DNA of 64,000 nucleotides from an uncultured Bacteroidales bacterium (GCA_902760345.1 CACWFY010000002.1:58423-122422); one strand, 5' to 3'; counted from the first letter of the stretch, positions 36,583 through 44,841 are shown. The notes: a model not told the origin generated them from the sequence alone. Translations and numbers: made by a program.

Positions 36583-38417
36583 TGATGGTTCCCTATTTAG
36601 ACGTACAACACCTGTCGAAATCGTTCGGTGCCCTGCAGCTGTTCAGCGACATCAGCTTCTCTATTGGCGAAGGCCAGAAGGTGGGACTGATAGCAAAGAA
36701 CGGAACGGGCAAGTCGACGCTGCTGTCGATACTCTCTGGCAAGGAGGGTTACGACAGTGGGAGCATCGTGTTTCGCAACGACCTGAAGGTGGGTATGCTG
36801 GAACAGTCGCCCGTGTTCGACCCTGAGGAGTCGGTGCTTGACGCGTGTTTCAACCACGAGGGCGACCCAGAGAAGGTGCTGAAGGCCAAGCAGGTGCTGA
36901 CGCAGTTGAAGATCAGAGACCTGAACCAGCCGATGGGCCAGCTGAGCGGTGGTCAGCAGAAGCGCGTGGCGCTGGCCAACGTGCTGTTGACGGAGCCCGA
37001 CCTGCTGATACTCGACGAGCCTACGAACCATCTCGACCTGGAGATGATAGAATGGCTGGAGGGCTTTCTGGCTCGCAGCAACCGCACGTTGCTGATGGTG
37101 ACGCACGACCGTTTCTTCCTGGACCGAGTGTGTAGCGTGATACTGGAACTCGACGACCATACCATCTATACCTATCGCGGCAACTATGCCTACTATCTGG
37201 AGAAACGCCAGGAGCGTATTGACAACCGTAGGGCAGAGGTGGCACGTGCCAACAACCTGTATCGTACGGAGCTGGAGTGGATGCGCCGCATGCCCCAGGC
37301 CCGTGGTCATAAGGCCCGCTATCGTGAGGAGGCCTTCTACGAACTCGAGAAAGTGGCCAAGCAGCGACTGGAAGAGCGCCAGCTGAGGCTCAAAGCCTCT
37401 AATGTATATATAGGTAGCAAAATCTTTGAGTGCCAATATATCTCGAAGAAATTTACACAAAAGGAACCGTCCCTTTTGTGTAATAATGAGGTGGTGATTC
37501 TCAAGGACTTCTACTACAACTTCTCGCGCTTCGAGAAGATGGGTATCGTAGGTAGCAACGGCACGGGCAAGTCGACGTTCATCAAGATGCTGTTGGGAAT
37601 GGAGCCTGTCGACGAGGGACGTATCGTCATTGGCGAGACAGTGAAGTTCGGCTACTTTTCGCAGGAAGGCCTGCAGTTTAACGAGCAGGACAAGGTGATT
37701 GACGTCATTACGAGGATTGCCGACTATGTAGACCTGGGCAGTGGCAAGAAGCTCTCAGCGTCGCAGCTGTTGCAGTACTTCCTGTTCACCCCAGAGCAAC
37801 AATATAATTATGTATATAAGCTCAGCGGTGGCGAGCGCAGAAAACTGTACCTCTGTACGGTGCTGATGCGAAATCCCAACTTCCTGGTGCTGGACGAGCC
37901 TACCAACGACCTCGACATCGTAACGCTTCAGATACTGGAGGAATACCTGCAGGACTTCCCAGGCTGCGTAATCGTCGTCAGCCATGACCGCTACTTCATG
38001 GACAAGGTCGTCGACCATCTGCTGGTGTTCAAAGGACAGGGCGAAATCAAGGATTTCCCAGGCAACTATACACAGTATAGGGAGTGGGAGAAATGTAGTG
38101 GTGAGAAGTCAGAGGTGAGAGGTAAGAGATTACCTCAAGCCGAAAAAAAGAACCAGCAAAACACATCTCTCACCTCTCACCACTCACCTCTTACCTCTAA
38201 GCGTAAGCTCTCCTACAAGGAGAAGCGCGAGATGGAACAGCTGGAGAAAGACATTGCCGCTCTGGAAGAAGAGAAGAAACAGATAGAGGAGGCTCTCTGT
38301 GGAGGCACCACCTCTGTCGACGAGATAACGGCCATGAGCAAGCGACTGCCCGTGCTCAACGACGAGTTGGACGAAAAGTCGATGCGTTGGCTGGAACTGA
38401 GTGAAATTGAGAATTGA
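36582..38417 (+). CDS. ABC-F family ATPase (Uup-like)
   Basis: A cytoplasmic protein of 611 residues with two ABC domains and no membrane segments. Walker A motifs are LIAKNGTGKST and IVGSNGTGKST, signatures LSGGQ and LSGGE, Walker B regions LLILDEPTNHLD and LVLDEPTNDLD. The ABC-F linker between them includes RRMPQARGHKARYR. The C-terminal coiled coil (YKEKREMEQLEKDIAALEEE) is typical of Uup, which binds branched DNA and acts on the ribosome. Between domain 2 and the coiled coil lies an insert made from two oppositely oriented heptanucleotide arrays (38099-38200). Confidence 0.9.
   Translation: MMVPYLDVQHLSKSFGALQLFSDISFSIGEGQKVGLIAKNGTGKSTLLSILSGKEGYDSGSIVFRNDLKVGMLEQSPVFDPEESVLDACFNHEGDPEKVLKAKQVLTQLKIRDLNQPMGQLSGGQQKRVALANVLLTEPDLLILDEPTNHLDLEMIEWLEGFLARSNRTLLMVTHDRFFLDRVCSVILELDDHTIYTYRGNYAYYLEKRQERIDNRRAEVARANNLYRTELEWMRRMPQARGHKARYREEAFYELEKVAKQRLEERQLRLKASNVYIGSKIFECQYISKKFTQKEPSLLCNNEVVILKDFYYNFSRFEKMGIVGSNGTGKSTFIKMLLGMEPVDEGRIVIGETVKFGYFSQEGLQFNEQDKVIDVITRIADYVDLGSGKKLSASQLLQYFLFTPEQQYNYVYKLSGGERRKLYLCTVLMRNPNFLVLDEPTNDLDIVTLQILEEYLQDFPGCVIVVSHDRYFMDKVVDHLLVFKGQGEIKDFPGNYTQYREWEKCSGEKSEVRGKRLPQAEKKNQQNTSLTSHHSPLTSKRKLSYKEKREMEQLEKDIAALEEEKKQIEEALCGGTTSVDEITAMSKRLPVLNDELDEKSMRWLELSEIEN
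38099..38200 (+). repeat. Inverted pair of heptanucleotide arrays inside the ABC-F gene
   Basis: GGTGAGA-type units at 38099-38132 face CTCTCAC/CTCTTAC units at 38163-38200, so the mRNA can form a stem. Both are in frame and encode SGEKSEVRGKR and TSLTSHHSPLTSKRK. Confidence 0.8.
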
Positions 38418-38442
38418 GAATTGAAAATTGAGAATTAAGAGT
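38407..38442 (+). repeat. AATTGAG heptanucleotide array between the ABC-F gene and recR
   Basis: Five degenerate AATTGAG units contain the ABC-F stop and lead into the TTG start of recR. Confidence 0.8.
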
Positions 38443-39062
38443 TGATAGAACAGAAATATCCGTCACAACTGCTGGAGAAGGCTGTACAGGAGTTCAGCAA
38501 ACTGCCAGGCGTAGGCCGCAAGACGGCCTTGCGACTGGTGTTGCACCTGCTTCGTCAGGATACAGACGACGTGCAGCAGTTTGCCGACACCATAGCCCGC
38601 ATGAAGCAGGAGGTGAAACACTGCCGCATCTGCCACAACATCAGCGACAGCGACGTGTGCCCCATCTGTAGTGATGCCCGTCGCGACGAGACAACGGTCT
38701 GTGTGGTGGAAAACATTCAGGACGTGATGGCCGTCGAGAATACCCAGCAGTATAACGGACTCTATCACGTGCTGGGAGGCGTCATCTCTCCGATGGACGG
38801 CATTGGTCCTGCTGACCTCGAGATAGACTCATTGGTAGATCGCGTGCGCACGGGCGATATTAAAGAGGTGATACTGGCGCTCAGCTCGACGATGGAGGGC
38901 GACACCACCAACTTTTATATCTTCCGCAAACTGGCGCCGTTTACAGATGTCCGCATCAGCATCATTGCGCGAGGCATCAGCGTGGGCGACGAACTGGAAT
39001 ATACCGACGAGGTGACGCTGGGGCGTTCCATCCTGAACCGCACCCCATTTGAGGGAAAATAA
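38442..39062 (+). CDS. recR: Recombination mediator RecR
   Basis: RecR works with RecO to load RecA at gaps. The 206-residue protein has the helix-hairpin-helix [18 protein letters not shown], the four-cysteine zinc site [16 protein letters not shown], and a Toprim domain ([17 protein letters not shown] and [12 protein letters not shown]). The start is a TTG at 38442 because no ATG or GTG is available before conserved residues; it directly follows an AATTGAG repeat array, so repeat decay may have removed an ATG. Confidence 0.93.
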   Translation: MIEQKYPSQLLEKAVQEFSKLPGVGRKTALRLVLHLLRQDTDDVQQFADTIARMKQEVKHCRICHNISDSDVCPICSDARRDETTVCVVENIQDVMAVENTQQYNGLYHVLGGVISPMDGIGPADLEIDSLVDRVRTGDIKEVILALSSTMEGDTTNFYIFRKLAPFTDVRISIIARGISVGDELEYTDEVTLGRSILNRTPFEGK

Positions 39063-39101
39063 CCGCTCGAAATATCGAAACAACGAAACAACGAAATAAC
39101 A

Positions 39102-39347
39102 ATGGAAAATAACGGAACCATACTTTTCCTCCTGACCACCATCATGGAACTGGCGACGCTGGTTTGTGCCTATCTGGGAGTGCGTCTGTATCGCCGTAAG
39201 TGGCAGTTGCGTATGGCGCTCATCGTGGTACCACTAGTGTTGAACGCCCTGCTGTATATCATCTATCGCACCACGCCCTTCTTCTATCTGGGTGTCGTGC
39301 TGTTGCTTTGTATTCCCTTCGTATGGCCCAGAAAAAAGTCAGCATAG
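39102..39347 (+). CDS. Small membrane protein, unknown function
   Basis: An 81-residue protein with three hydrophobic segments (residues about 6-26, 37-55 and 59-75) and a short basic tail (WPRKKSA). I do not recognise a family. It lies between recR and the glycosyltransferase gene, which it overlaps by 25 bp, so the two are probably translated together. It may help a membrane glycosylation step, but that is only context. Confidence 0.65.
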   Translation: MENNGTILFLLTTIMELATLVCAYLGVRLYRRKWQLRMALIVVPLVLNALLYIIYRTTPFFYLGVVLLLCIPFVWPRKKSA

Positions 39348-40189
39348 TCATTGTCAGTTACAACGTCTGCCAGTTGGTGGACGAGTGCCTGCAGAGCGTA
39401 AAACGGGCCCTGCAGGGCATTGACGGAGAGGTGTGGGTGGTCGACAACCTGTCGACAGACGGGACAGTGGAGACCCTGCAGCCTCGCCATCCTGAGGTGC
39501 ACTTCATTGCCAACAAGGAGAACGTCGGCTTTGCGCGCGCCAACAATCAGGCCATCCGTCAGTCGCAGTCGGAGTATGTGCTGCTGCTGAATCCTGATAC
39601 CGTGGTTTACGAACCAACTATCCGCAAGACGCTGGAGTTTATGGATGCCCATCCAGAGACGGGTGGGGCAGGGGTGCGCATGCTGACCCGTCATGGACAG
39701 CCCGCCCCAGAGTCGCGTAGGGCCATACCCACACCTTGGGTGGCTATGCTCAAGATGCTGGGCTTTACCAAGCGCTACTATATGAGTCATCTGTCGTGGG
39801 ACGAACCAGGACGGATAGAGGTGGTGAGTGGAGCCTACTGTATGTTGCGTCGTAAGGCGCTCGACGAGGTGGGACTGCTCGACGAGGACTTCTTCATGTA
39901 TGGCGAGGATATCGACCTCAGCTATCGTCTGTTGAAGGGCGGCTGGCAAAACTGGTATCTGCCGCTGGACATCGTCCATTATAAGGGTGAGTCCACGCAA
40001 AAGTCGTCGTTCCGCTATGTGCATGTGTTCTATCAGGCCATGCTCATCTTCTTCCGCAAGCATTACAGCCATCTGAGTTTTATCTTCTCGTTGCCCATCA
40101 AGACGGCCATCTATTTCCGTGCGTTGGTGGCATTGTTGCGTATGCTGGGCAATCGTCTGAGTAATTTCGTAAACCCTCGTCGCCCTTAA
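39323..40189 (+). CDS. Family 2 glycosyltransferase, rhamnosyltransferase-like
   Basis: An inverting GT-A glycosyltransferase of 288 residues. It shows VSIVIVSYNVCQLVDECL, the nucleotide-binding VWVVDNLSTDGTVE, VGFARANNQAIRQ, LLLNPDTVV and the acceptor region EDFFMYGEDIDLSYRL. These are typical of WbbL-like transferases. The frame is open to 39200, but ATG 39323 begins the first strand of the fold. The C-terminus is hydrophobic/basic and may contact the membrane. The sugar cannot be told. Confidence 0.9.
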   Translation: MAQKKVSIVIVSYNVCQLVDECLQSVKRALQGIDGEVWVVDNLSTDGTVETLQPRHPEVHFIANKENVGFARANNQAIRQSQSEYVLLLNPDTVVYEPTIRKTLEFMDAHPETGGAGVRMLTRHGQPAPESRRAIPTPWVAMLKMLGFTKRYYMSHLSWDEPGRIEVVSGAYCMLRRKALDEVGLLDEDFFMYGEDIDLSYRLLKGGWQNWYLPLDIVHYKGESTQKSSFRYVHVFYQAMLIFFRKHYSHLSFIFSLPIKTAIYFRALVALLRMLGNRLSNFVNPRRP

Positions 40190-40193
40190 GAAT

Positions 40194-40694
40194 ATGAATA
40201 TCCGTCTACGTGCCATTGAACCAGAAGACCTCGATTTGCTCTACCAGATTGAGAACGACACCCGACTGTGGAACGTCGGAGCAACGAATGTGCCCTACAG
40301 CCGCTATACGCTGCACGACTATATCGCCACGTCGAGTGATGACGTCTTTGCAGACAGACAGGTAAGGCTCGTCGTTGAAAACGAGCAGGGCGAGACGGTG
40401 GGTATCGTCGACTTGGTGCGTTTCGAACCACAGCATCAGCGGGCCGAGGCGGGAATCGTCATCATGCAACCTCATAGGCGTAAGGGTTATGCGAAGAAAG
40501 CCTTGGAACAGCTCTGCGACTATGCCTTGCGGGTAGTCCACCTACACCAGCTCTATGTGGTCGTTTCTGAAGATAACACCGCGGCCCTCCAACTATTCGG
40601 TAACAACGGCTTTGAGCGACAGGCTGTGCTACGTGAGTGGCTATTCGATGGGAAAAACTATCACAATGCGGTGATGATGCAAAGATTTTTATAA
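40194..40694 (+). CDS. GNAT-family N-acetyltransferase
   Basis: A 166-residue acetyltransferase of the RimJ/SpeG-like group. It has IRLRAIEPEDLDLLYQIEND at the N-terminus and the acetyl-CoA loop MQPHRRKGYAKKALEQL, then LYVVVSEDNTAALQLFGNNGF. The substrate may be a protein N-terminus or a polyamine; not determinable. It follows the glycosyltransferase by 4 bp and ends at a hairpin that overlaps its stop. Confidence 0.87.
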   Translation: MNIRLRAIEPEDLDLLYQIENDTRLWNVGATNVPYSRYTLHDYIATSSDDVFADRQVRLVVENEQGETVGIVDLVRFEPQHQRAEAGIVIMQPHRRKGYAKKALEQLCDYALRVVHLHQLYVVVSEDNTAALQLFGNNGFERQAVLREWLFDGKNYHNAVMMQRFL

Positions 40695-40713
40695 ACTTTT
40701 CGCGAAAAAGTTT
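40693..40713 (+). terminator. Hairpin overlapping the acetyltransferase stop
   Basis: AAACTTTT pairs with AAAAAGTTT around CGCG, then TTGCC. It probably ends the engB-ABC-F-recR-GT-GNAT transcript before the tRNA promoter. Confidence 0.5.
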
Positions 40714-40734
40714 TGCCGATTCAAAAATTCTCAT

Positions 40735-40742
40735 TACCTTTG
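40735..40742 (+). promoter_or_regulatory. -7 promoter element of the tRNA-Asp pair
   Basis: TACCTTTG followed by CACCC, 30 nt before the first tRNA. Confidence 0.65.
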
Positions 40743-40771
40743 CACCCGCTAAACGACAAAAGTAACATTCT

Positions 40772-40848
40772 GGTGCGTTAGTTCAGTAGGTTAGAATGCC
40801 TGCCTGTCACGCAGGAGGTCACGAGTTCGAGTCTCGTACGCACCGCCA
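40772..40848 (+). tRNA. tRNA-Asp (GTC), first copy
   Basis: Acceptor GGTGCGT pairs with ACGCACC. The anticodon arm CCTGC-CTGTCAC-GCAGG gives anticodon GTC, and the T-loop TTCGAGT is standard. The three bases after the discriminator are CCA, so the 3' end may be genome-encoded here. Confidence 0.97.
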
Positions 40849-40873
40849 AAATGTTTACGAAGTCACCCAGCAA

Positions 40874-40947
40874 GGTGCGTTAGTTCAGTAGGTTAGAATG
40901 CCTGCCTGTCACGCAGGAGGTCACGAGTTCGAGTCTCGTACGCACCG
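40874..40947 (+). tRNA. tRNA-Asp (GTC), second copy
   Basis: Identical in the body to the copy 28 bp upstream; CCA is not encoded after the discriminator G (GCAAAC follows). Confidence 0.97.
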
Positions 40948-40958
40948 CAAACAATAAG

Positions 40959-40990
40959 AAGCTCATTGGATAACTCCAGTGGGCTTTTAT
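40959..40990 (+). terminator. Rho-independent terminator after tRNA-Asp
   Basis: AAGCTCATTGG pairs with CCAGTGGGCTT around ATAACT, then TTATTC. It sits 20 bp before the galE start, so galE needs read-through or a promoter I cannot see. Confidence 0.75.
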
Positions 40991-41009
40991 TCAAAAGTAA
41001 CATAGAACT

Positions 41010-42050
41010 ATGAAACAGACTATTCTTGTGACGGGTGGTACGGGCTTTATCGGAAGCCATACTACTGTTGAACTGCAGAATGCCGGCTATGAGGTGGTAA
41101 TTATCGATAACCTCTCTAACTCTAATGAGAAGGTGATTGACGGTATTGAGAAAATTACGGGTGTGCGTCCTGCTTTTGAAAAGGTTGACTGCTGCGATAT
41201 GGAGGCACTCGAGGGTATCTTCCAGAAGTATCCTTCCATTCAGGGCATCATCCACTTTGCCGCTTCAAAGGCGGTGGGTGAGTCAGTGGAGAAACCGCTG
41301 ATGTACTATCGCAACAATCTCATGTCACTGGTTAATCTGTTGGAGCTGATGCCGAAATACAACGTCAAGGGAATCATCTTCTCGTCCAGCTGTACGGTGT
41401 ATGGTCAGCCCTCACAGGAAAACCTGCCTGTCACAGAGGATGCTCCCATCCAGAAGGCAATGTCGCCCTACGGAAACACGAAGCAGATCAACGAGGAGAT
41501 CATCCAGGACTATATCCATAGTGGTGCACCTATCAAGAGCATCATCCTGCGCTACTTCAACCCCATTGGTGCCCATCCCACGGCATTGATTGGTGAACTG
41601 CCCAATGGCGTGCCCATGAACCTCATTCCCTTTGTCACACAGACAGCCATGGGAATCCGCGAGCAGCTGAAGATCTTTGGCAACGACTATAACACGCCCG
41701 ACAAGACCTGTATTCGCGACTATATCTATGTGGTCGATCTGGCTAAGGCGCACGTGAAGGCTATGGAGCGCGTGCTGGACAAGCCCGAAACGGATGCTGT
41801 CGAGGTATTTAATATAGGTACGGGTAAGGGACTTTCTACCCTTGAAGTGGTCGAGGGCTTTGAAAAGGCTACGGGTGTAAAGGTCAACTGGACCTATGCT
41901 CCGCGTCGTGAGGGCGACATCGAACAGGTATGGGGCAACGTTGACAAGGCCAACAAAGTGCTGGGTTGGAAAGCCGATACACCTACCGATGAAGTGCTGA
42001 AAAGTGCCTGGAAGTGGCAGCAGAAGCTCCGCGAGGAGGGTATTCAGTAA
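41010..42050 (+). CDS. galE: UDP-glucose 4-epimerase
   Basis: GalE interconverts UDP-glucose and UDP-galactose with tightly bound NAD. The Rossmann start is TGGTGFIGSHTTVELQNAGY, the catalytic pair is in SSSCTVYGQ and SPYGNTKQINEE (YxxxK), and RYFNPIGAHPTALIGE is the GalE-specific block. Length is 346 residues. It is transcribed alone between two tRNA pairs and is followed by a hairpin. Confidence 0.95.
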   Translation: MKQTILVTGGTGFIGSHTTVELQNAGYEVVIIDNLSNSNEKVIDGIEKITGVRPAFEKVDCCDMEALEGIFQKYPSIQGIIHFAASKAVGESVEKPLMYYRNNLMSLVNLLELMPKYNVKGIIFSSSCTVYGQPSQENLPVTEDAPIQKAMSPYGNTKQINEEIIQDYIHSGAPIKSIILRYFNPIGAHPTALIGELPNGVPMNLIPFVTQTAMGIREQLKIFGNDYNTPDKTCIRDYIYVVDLAKAHVKAMERVLDKPETDAVEVFNIGTGKGLSTLEVVEGFEKATGVKVNWTYAPRREGDIEQVWGNVDKANKVLGWKADTPTDEVLKSAWKWQQKLREEGIQ

Positions 42051-42059
42051 AGAAAAACA

Positions 42060-42079
42060 CGTTTTTTCGAAAAAAAACG
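42060..42079 (+). terminator. Hairpin after galE
   Basis: CGTTTTTT and AAAAAAAACG around CG, 10 bp after the galE stop. It resembles the hairpin before the tRNA-Asp promoter. Confidence 0.5.
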
Positions 42080-42111
42080 GCAAAAAAGTTTGCCAGTTCC
42101 GAAAAATGTAG

Positions 42112-42119
42112 TACCTTTG
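42112..42119 (+). promoter_or_regulatory. -7 promoter element of the tRNA-Gly unit
   Basis: TACCTTTG followed by CATCCGC, 120 nt before the first tRNA-Gly. Confidence 0.65.
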
Positions 42120-42125
42120 CATCCG

Positions 42126-42239
42126 CAATCGAGAGAGATGCCCTTTTGAGGAAGCGGAATTTCCGCGCAAGCCGAGTGCAGAAGAGCTTGCTTTTGTGCC
42201 GAGGCGCAGCCGGAAATCCTGACTAATCTGAAGGATTAG
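42126..42239 (+). other. Structured leader between promoter and tRNA-Gly
   Basis: The 114-nt segment folds: ATTTCCG (42159-42165) pairs with CGGAAAT (42211-42217), enclosing GCAAGC (42167-42172) paired with GCTTGC (42186-42191). It has no reading frame of note. It may be a processed leader, a small RNA or a dispersed element. Confidence 0.4.
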
Positions 42240-42312
42240 GCGGAAATAGCTCAGTTGGTAGAGCACAACCTTGCCAAGGTTGGGGTCGCGGGTCCGAGTC
42301 CCGTTTTCCGCT
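42240..42312 (+). tRNA. tRNA-Gly (GCC), first copy
   Basis: Acceptor GCGGAAA pairs with TTTCCGC. The anticodon arm AACCT-TGCCAAG-GTT region gives GCC, and T-loop TCCGAGT is present. 73 nt, no encoded CCA. Confidence 0.96.
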
Positions 42313-42341
42313 CAACATGTTGAACAAAAAAGAGCATTATT

Positions 42342-42375
42342 GCGACGTGGGAGTTCGAGTCTCCTCCTCTTCACC
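42342..42375 (+). pseudogene. Orphan 3' fragment of a tRNA
   Basis: GGGAGTTCGAGTCTCCT is a complete T-arm, followed by seven acceptor-like bases CCTCTTC, A and CCA. The 5' half is missing: no matching GAAGAGG acceptor strand lies upstream. It sits between the two identical tRNA-Gly genes and could be a deletion scar or an attachment-site remnant. Confidence 0.55.
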
Positions 42376-42395
42376 ATCAGTTTTTAGAAGAAATT

Positions 42396-42468
42396 GCGGA
42401 AATAGCTCAGTTGGTAGAGCACAACCTTGCCAAGGTTGGGGTCGCGGGTCCGAGTCCCGTTTTCCGCT
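42396..42468 (+). tRNA. tRNA-Gly (GCC), second copy
   Basis: Identical to the copy at 42240-42312 in all 73 positions. Confidence 0.96.
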
Positions 42469-42511
42469 CTTTCATTGAAAGTTTATTTTTTTTGAAAAAC
42501 CAAACACTCTG

Positions 42512-43051
42512 ATGAACTTATATTTACGTTATTTTGACAAGGAGATACTCGTTGAAAACGTTGATGATGCCATTGCGTTCTTGGCAGATATCGATGAGAT
42601 TGGTATGAATCCCGATTTGGAACAGGATATCCGTGCTTATGCCGCCAGTGATGTGTTCTATCCCAAACGTTACAAGATTCGTCCGCGCGTGTATTTCATT
42701 ATCATCAAGACAGATGCGGCCTCGATGAAGGACTTCAAGGATAAAAAAGCGGTACACTCTGCAGACGCTGGCGAATCCCGCCAGATGCCACCCGTGATGG
42801 CAAAACTGACGGAGGAACGCTTTGGATGGTATGAGGGACAGATAGACTTTAAACGTGTGCTGTTAGTACCAGGTACGGGCAAGTTCCAATATCGTGACAC
42901 GCATTTTGTGGCTCGCGTAAAAGCACATTCCGGCATGGACTGCTACACACGTATCGTCGACCATCTGAGTCAGCGTGTTGATGCACGAAGCCAGTTCCCT
43001 TCTGCCAAGGGGAAGAACTTCAAGTTTGTGTATCTGGGACAGTGTAAATAA
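42512..43051 (+). CDS. Conserved hypothetical protein upstream of ssb
   Basis: A 179-residue soluble protein without signal peptide. Features are an N-terminal acidic helical part (DKEILVENVDDAIAFLADID), a beta strand RPRVYFIIIKTDA, and a basic C-terminus (QFPSAKGKNFKFVYLGQ). I do not recognise a named family. It precedes ssb by 45 bp; a TTTATTGTTTCACG repeat separates them. A DNA-related role is only suggested by this neighbour. Confidence 0.75.
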   Translation: MNLYLRYFDKEILVENVDDAIAFLADIDEIGMNPDLEQDIRAYAASDVFYPKRYKIRPRVYFIIIKTDAASMKDFKDKKAVHSADAGESRQMPPVMAKLTEERFGWYEGQIDFKRVLLVPGTGKFQYRDTHFVARVKAHSGMDCYTRIVDHLSQRVDARSQFPSAKGKNFKFVYLGQCK

Positions 43052-43096
43052 CTCACGTTTATTGTTTCACGTTTATCGTTTATTGTTTCACGTCTT

Positions 43097-43456
43097 ATGA
43101 ACAAGGTGATGCTGATAGGCAATGTAGGGTTGGAACCCGAGGTGCGCTATGTAGAACAGGGTGTTGCTGTTGCCCGTGTACGTTTGGCAACAACAGAACG
43201 CGGATATACATTGCCAAATGGTACGCAGGTGCCCGACCGTACAGACTGGCATACGGTATTGCTGTGGCGCAAACTGGCAGAACTCGTCGAGAAGTATGTT
43301 CATAAAGGTGACAAACTGTATATTGAGGGACGTATCCGCTATACTAGCTATGATGATAAGCAGGGACAGCGTCGTTATGCTACCGAAATATGGGCGGACA
43401 ATATGGAGCTGTTGACCCCTAAGTCTGCTGTTTCCCCTCAAGAGAGCAGTGAATAA
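43097..43456 (+). CDS. ssb: Single-stranded DNA-binding protein
   Basis: An OB-fold SSB: MNKVMLIGNVGLEPEVRYVE, TERGYTLPNGTQVPDRTDWH and KGDKLYIEGRIRYTSYDD are the expected strands. At 119 residues it lacks the long disordered tail and the acidic DDDIPF-type tip of housekeeping SSBs, ending SPQESSE. A short-tail SSB next to gldE is a usual Bacteroidales arrangement. It is followed 2 bp later by gldE. Confidence 0.93.
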   Translation: MNKVMLIGNVGLEPEVRYVEQGVAVARVRLATTERGYTLPNGTQVPDRTDWHTVLLWRKLAELVEKYVHKGDKLYIEGRIRYTSYDDKQGQRRYATEIWADNMELLTPKSAVSPQESSE

Positions 43457-43458
43457 TC

Positions 43459-44796
43459 ATGGACTATTTTCAACAACTATTGAGTGAGGTGACCCTGTTG
43501 TCACCGTCGATGGGAGCAATATTCGCAGGCATTGTTGCCTGTCTGTTGTTGTTTGTTTCCGGCTTTGCATCGGGCTCTGAGATTGCTTTCTTCTCATTGT
43601 CTCCTGCTGACCTGAATGACTTGGACGAGACCAAGACGGATGCTGATGCGCAGATACAACAATTGCGTGAGGAGTCGGAACGTACCTTGGCCACCATACT
43701 TATCACCAACAATCTGGTCAATGTCACAATCATCATGCTGTTTACTTATTTCTTCGACCATACCGTCGATTTTGGAGGAGCATGGTGGTTGGAATTCCTG
43801 TGTATAACGGTCTTGCTGACGTTCCTGCTGTTGCTCTTTGGCGAAATCATGCCAAAGGTCTATGCCGCTCGCTATCCGTTGCGCTTCTGTCGGGCTGCTG
43901 TTGGCGGCATTATGTTCTGTCGTAAGTTGTTCTATCCCTTTGCCAGCATTGTGATGGGCTCTGGACGATTGGCAGACAAGGTCGTGCAGAAAGAAAATCA
44001 TCTACTGAGCGTAAATGACTTGGAGCAAGCGCTGGAACTAACTGACAAAGAAGATATTAAGGAAGAGCAACGAATGCTTGAAGGCATTGTTCGCTTTGGT
44101 GATGAGACGGCCAAGGAAATTATGACTTCCCGCCAGGATGTGGTCGACCTCGACTTCAAAGCCACCTATCAGGAGGTGATGCAGTGTATCGTTGAAAACA
44201 ACTACTCGCGCATTCCGGTCTATCAGGACAATAGCGACAATATCCGCGGCATTCTGTATATCAAAGACTTGCTGCCGCATCTGTCGAAAGGCCCTGCCTT
44301 CCGTTGGCAGTCTCTCATTCGTCCGCCATACTTTGTGCCAGAGACCAAGAAGATTGACGACCTGTTGCGTGAGTTTCAGGCCAACAAGGTGCACATCGCC
44401 ATTGTCGTCGATGAATTTGGCGGGACAAGTGGTATTGTGACGCTCGAAGACGTCCTGGAAGAGATTGTTGGAGAGATCAACGACGAGTACGATGAGGATG
44501 AGAAGAGTTATGTGCGCATCAATTCCAATACTTATGTCTTCGAAGGAAAGACACTGCTGTCTGATTTCTATAAGATCCTGAAATTAGACGACGATACCTT
44601 CGAGGATGTCGAGGGGGATGCAGACTCTATTGCCGGCCTGTTGCTGGAAATCAAGGGCGACTTCCCTGCACTCCATGAAAAGATTGATTACCAGAACTTT
44701 ACGTTCGAGGTGATGGAGATGGACGAAAGGCGTATAACGAAAATAAAAATCGTCGTTCACGACTACCAGCCTACTGCTGACCAACCTACCGCCTGA
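43459..44796 (+). CDS. gldE: GldE-like CNNM/CBS-domain membrane protein
   Basis: A 445-residue inner-membrane protein. N-terminal DUF21/CNNM segment with four hydrophobic spans (residues about 17-40, 75-95, 100-125, 140-160) including ASGSEIAFFSL. A CBS pair follows (MTSRQDVVDLDF to VDEFGGTSGIVTLEDVLEEI), then a CorC/HlyC domain (VEGDADSIAGLLLEIKGDFP). GldE is tied to gliding in flavobacteria, but orthologues are widespread in non-gliding Bacteroidales and may export divalent metals. The 3' end is followed by a hairpin. Confidence 0.9.
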   Translation: MDYFQQLLSEVTLLSPSMGAIFAGIVACLLLFVSGFASGSEIAFFSLSPADLNDLDETKTDADAQIQQLREESERTLATILITNNLVNVTIIMLFTYFFDHTVDFGGAWWLEFLCITVLLTFLLLLFGEIMPKVYAARYPLRFCRAAVGGIMFCRKLFYPFASIVMGSGRLADKVVQKENHLLSVNDLEQALELTDKEDIKEEQRMLEGIVRFGDETAKEIMTSRQDVVDLDFKATYQEVMQCIVENNYSRIPVYQDNSDNIRGILYIKDLLPHLSKGPAFRWQSLIRPPYFVPETKKIDDLLREFQANKVHIAIVVDEFGGTSGIVTLEDVLEEIVGEINDEYDEDEKSYVRINSNTYVFEGKTLLSDFYKILKLDDDTFEDVEGDADSIAGLLLEIKGDFPALHEKIDYQNFTFEVMEMDERRITKIKIVVHDYQPTADQPTA

Positions 44797-44822
44797 TACC
44801 GCATCATGCTTTTTTTATAGGG

Positions 44823-44841
44823 GATAATCAGCTTGATTATC
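44823..44841 (+). terminator. Hairpin after gldE
   Basis: GATAATCA and TGATTATC form a perfect 8-bp stem around GCT, then a T-rich run. Confidence 0.55.

Noticed and set aside
36597-37460. A 287-codon minus-strand frame opposite the ABC-F gene
   Set aside because: Shadow of a clear ABC-F ATPase; no known motifs.
39284-40216. A 310-codon minus-strand frame
   Set aside because: Antisense to a well-supported family 2 glycosyltransferase.
41412-42266. A 284-codon minus-strand frame
   Set aside because: Antisense to galE and crossing the tRNA-Gly leader and promoter.
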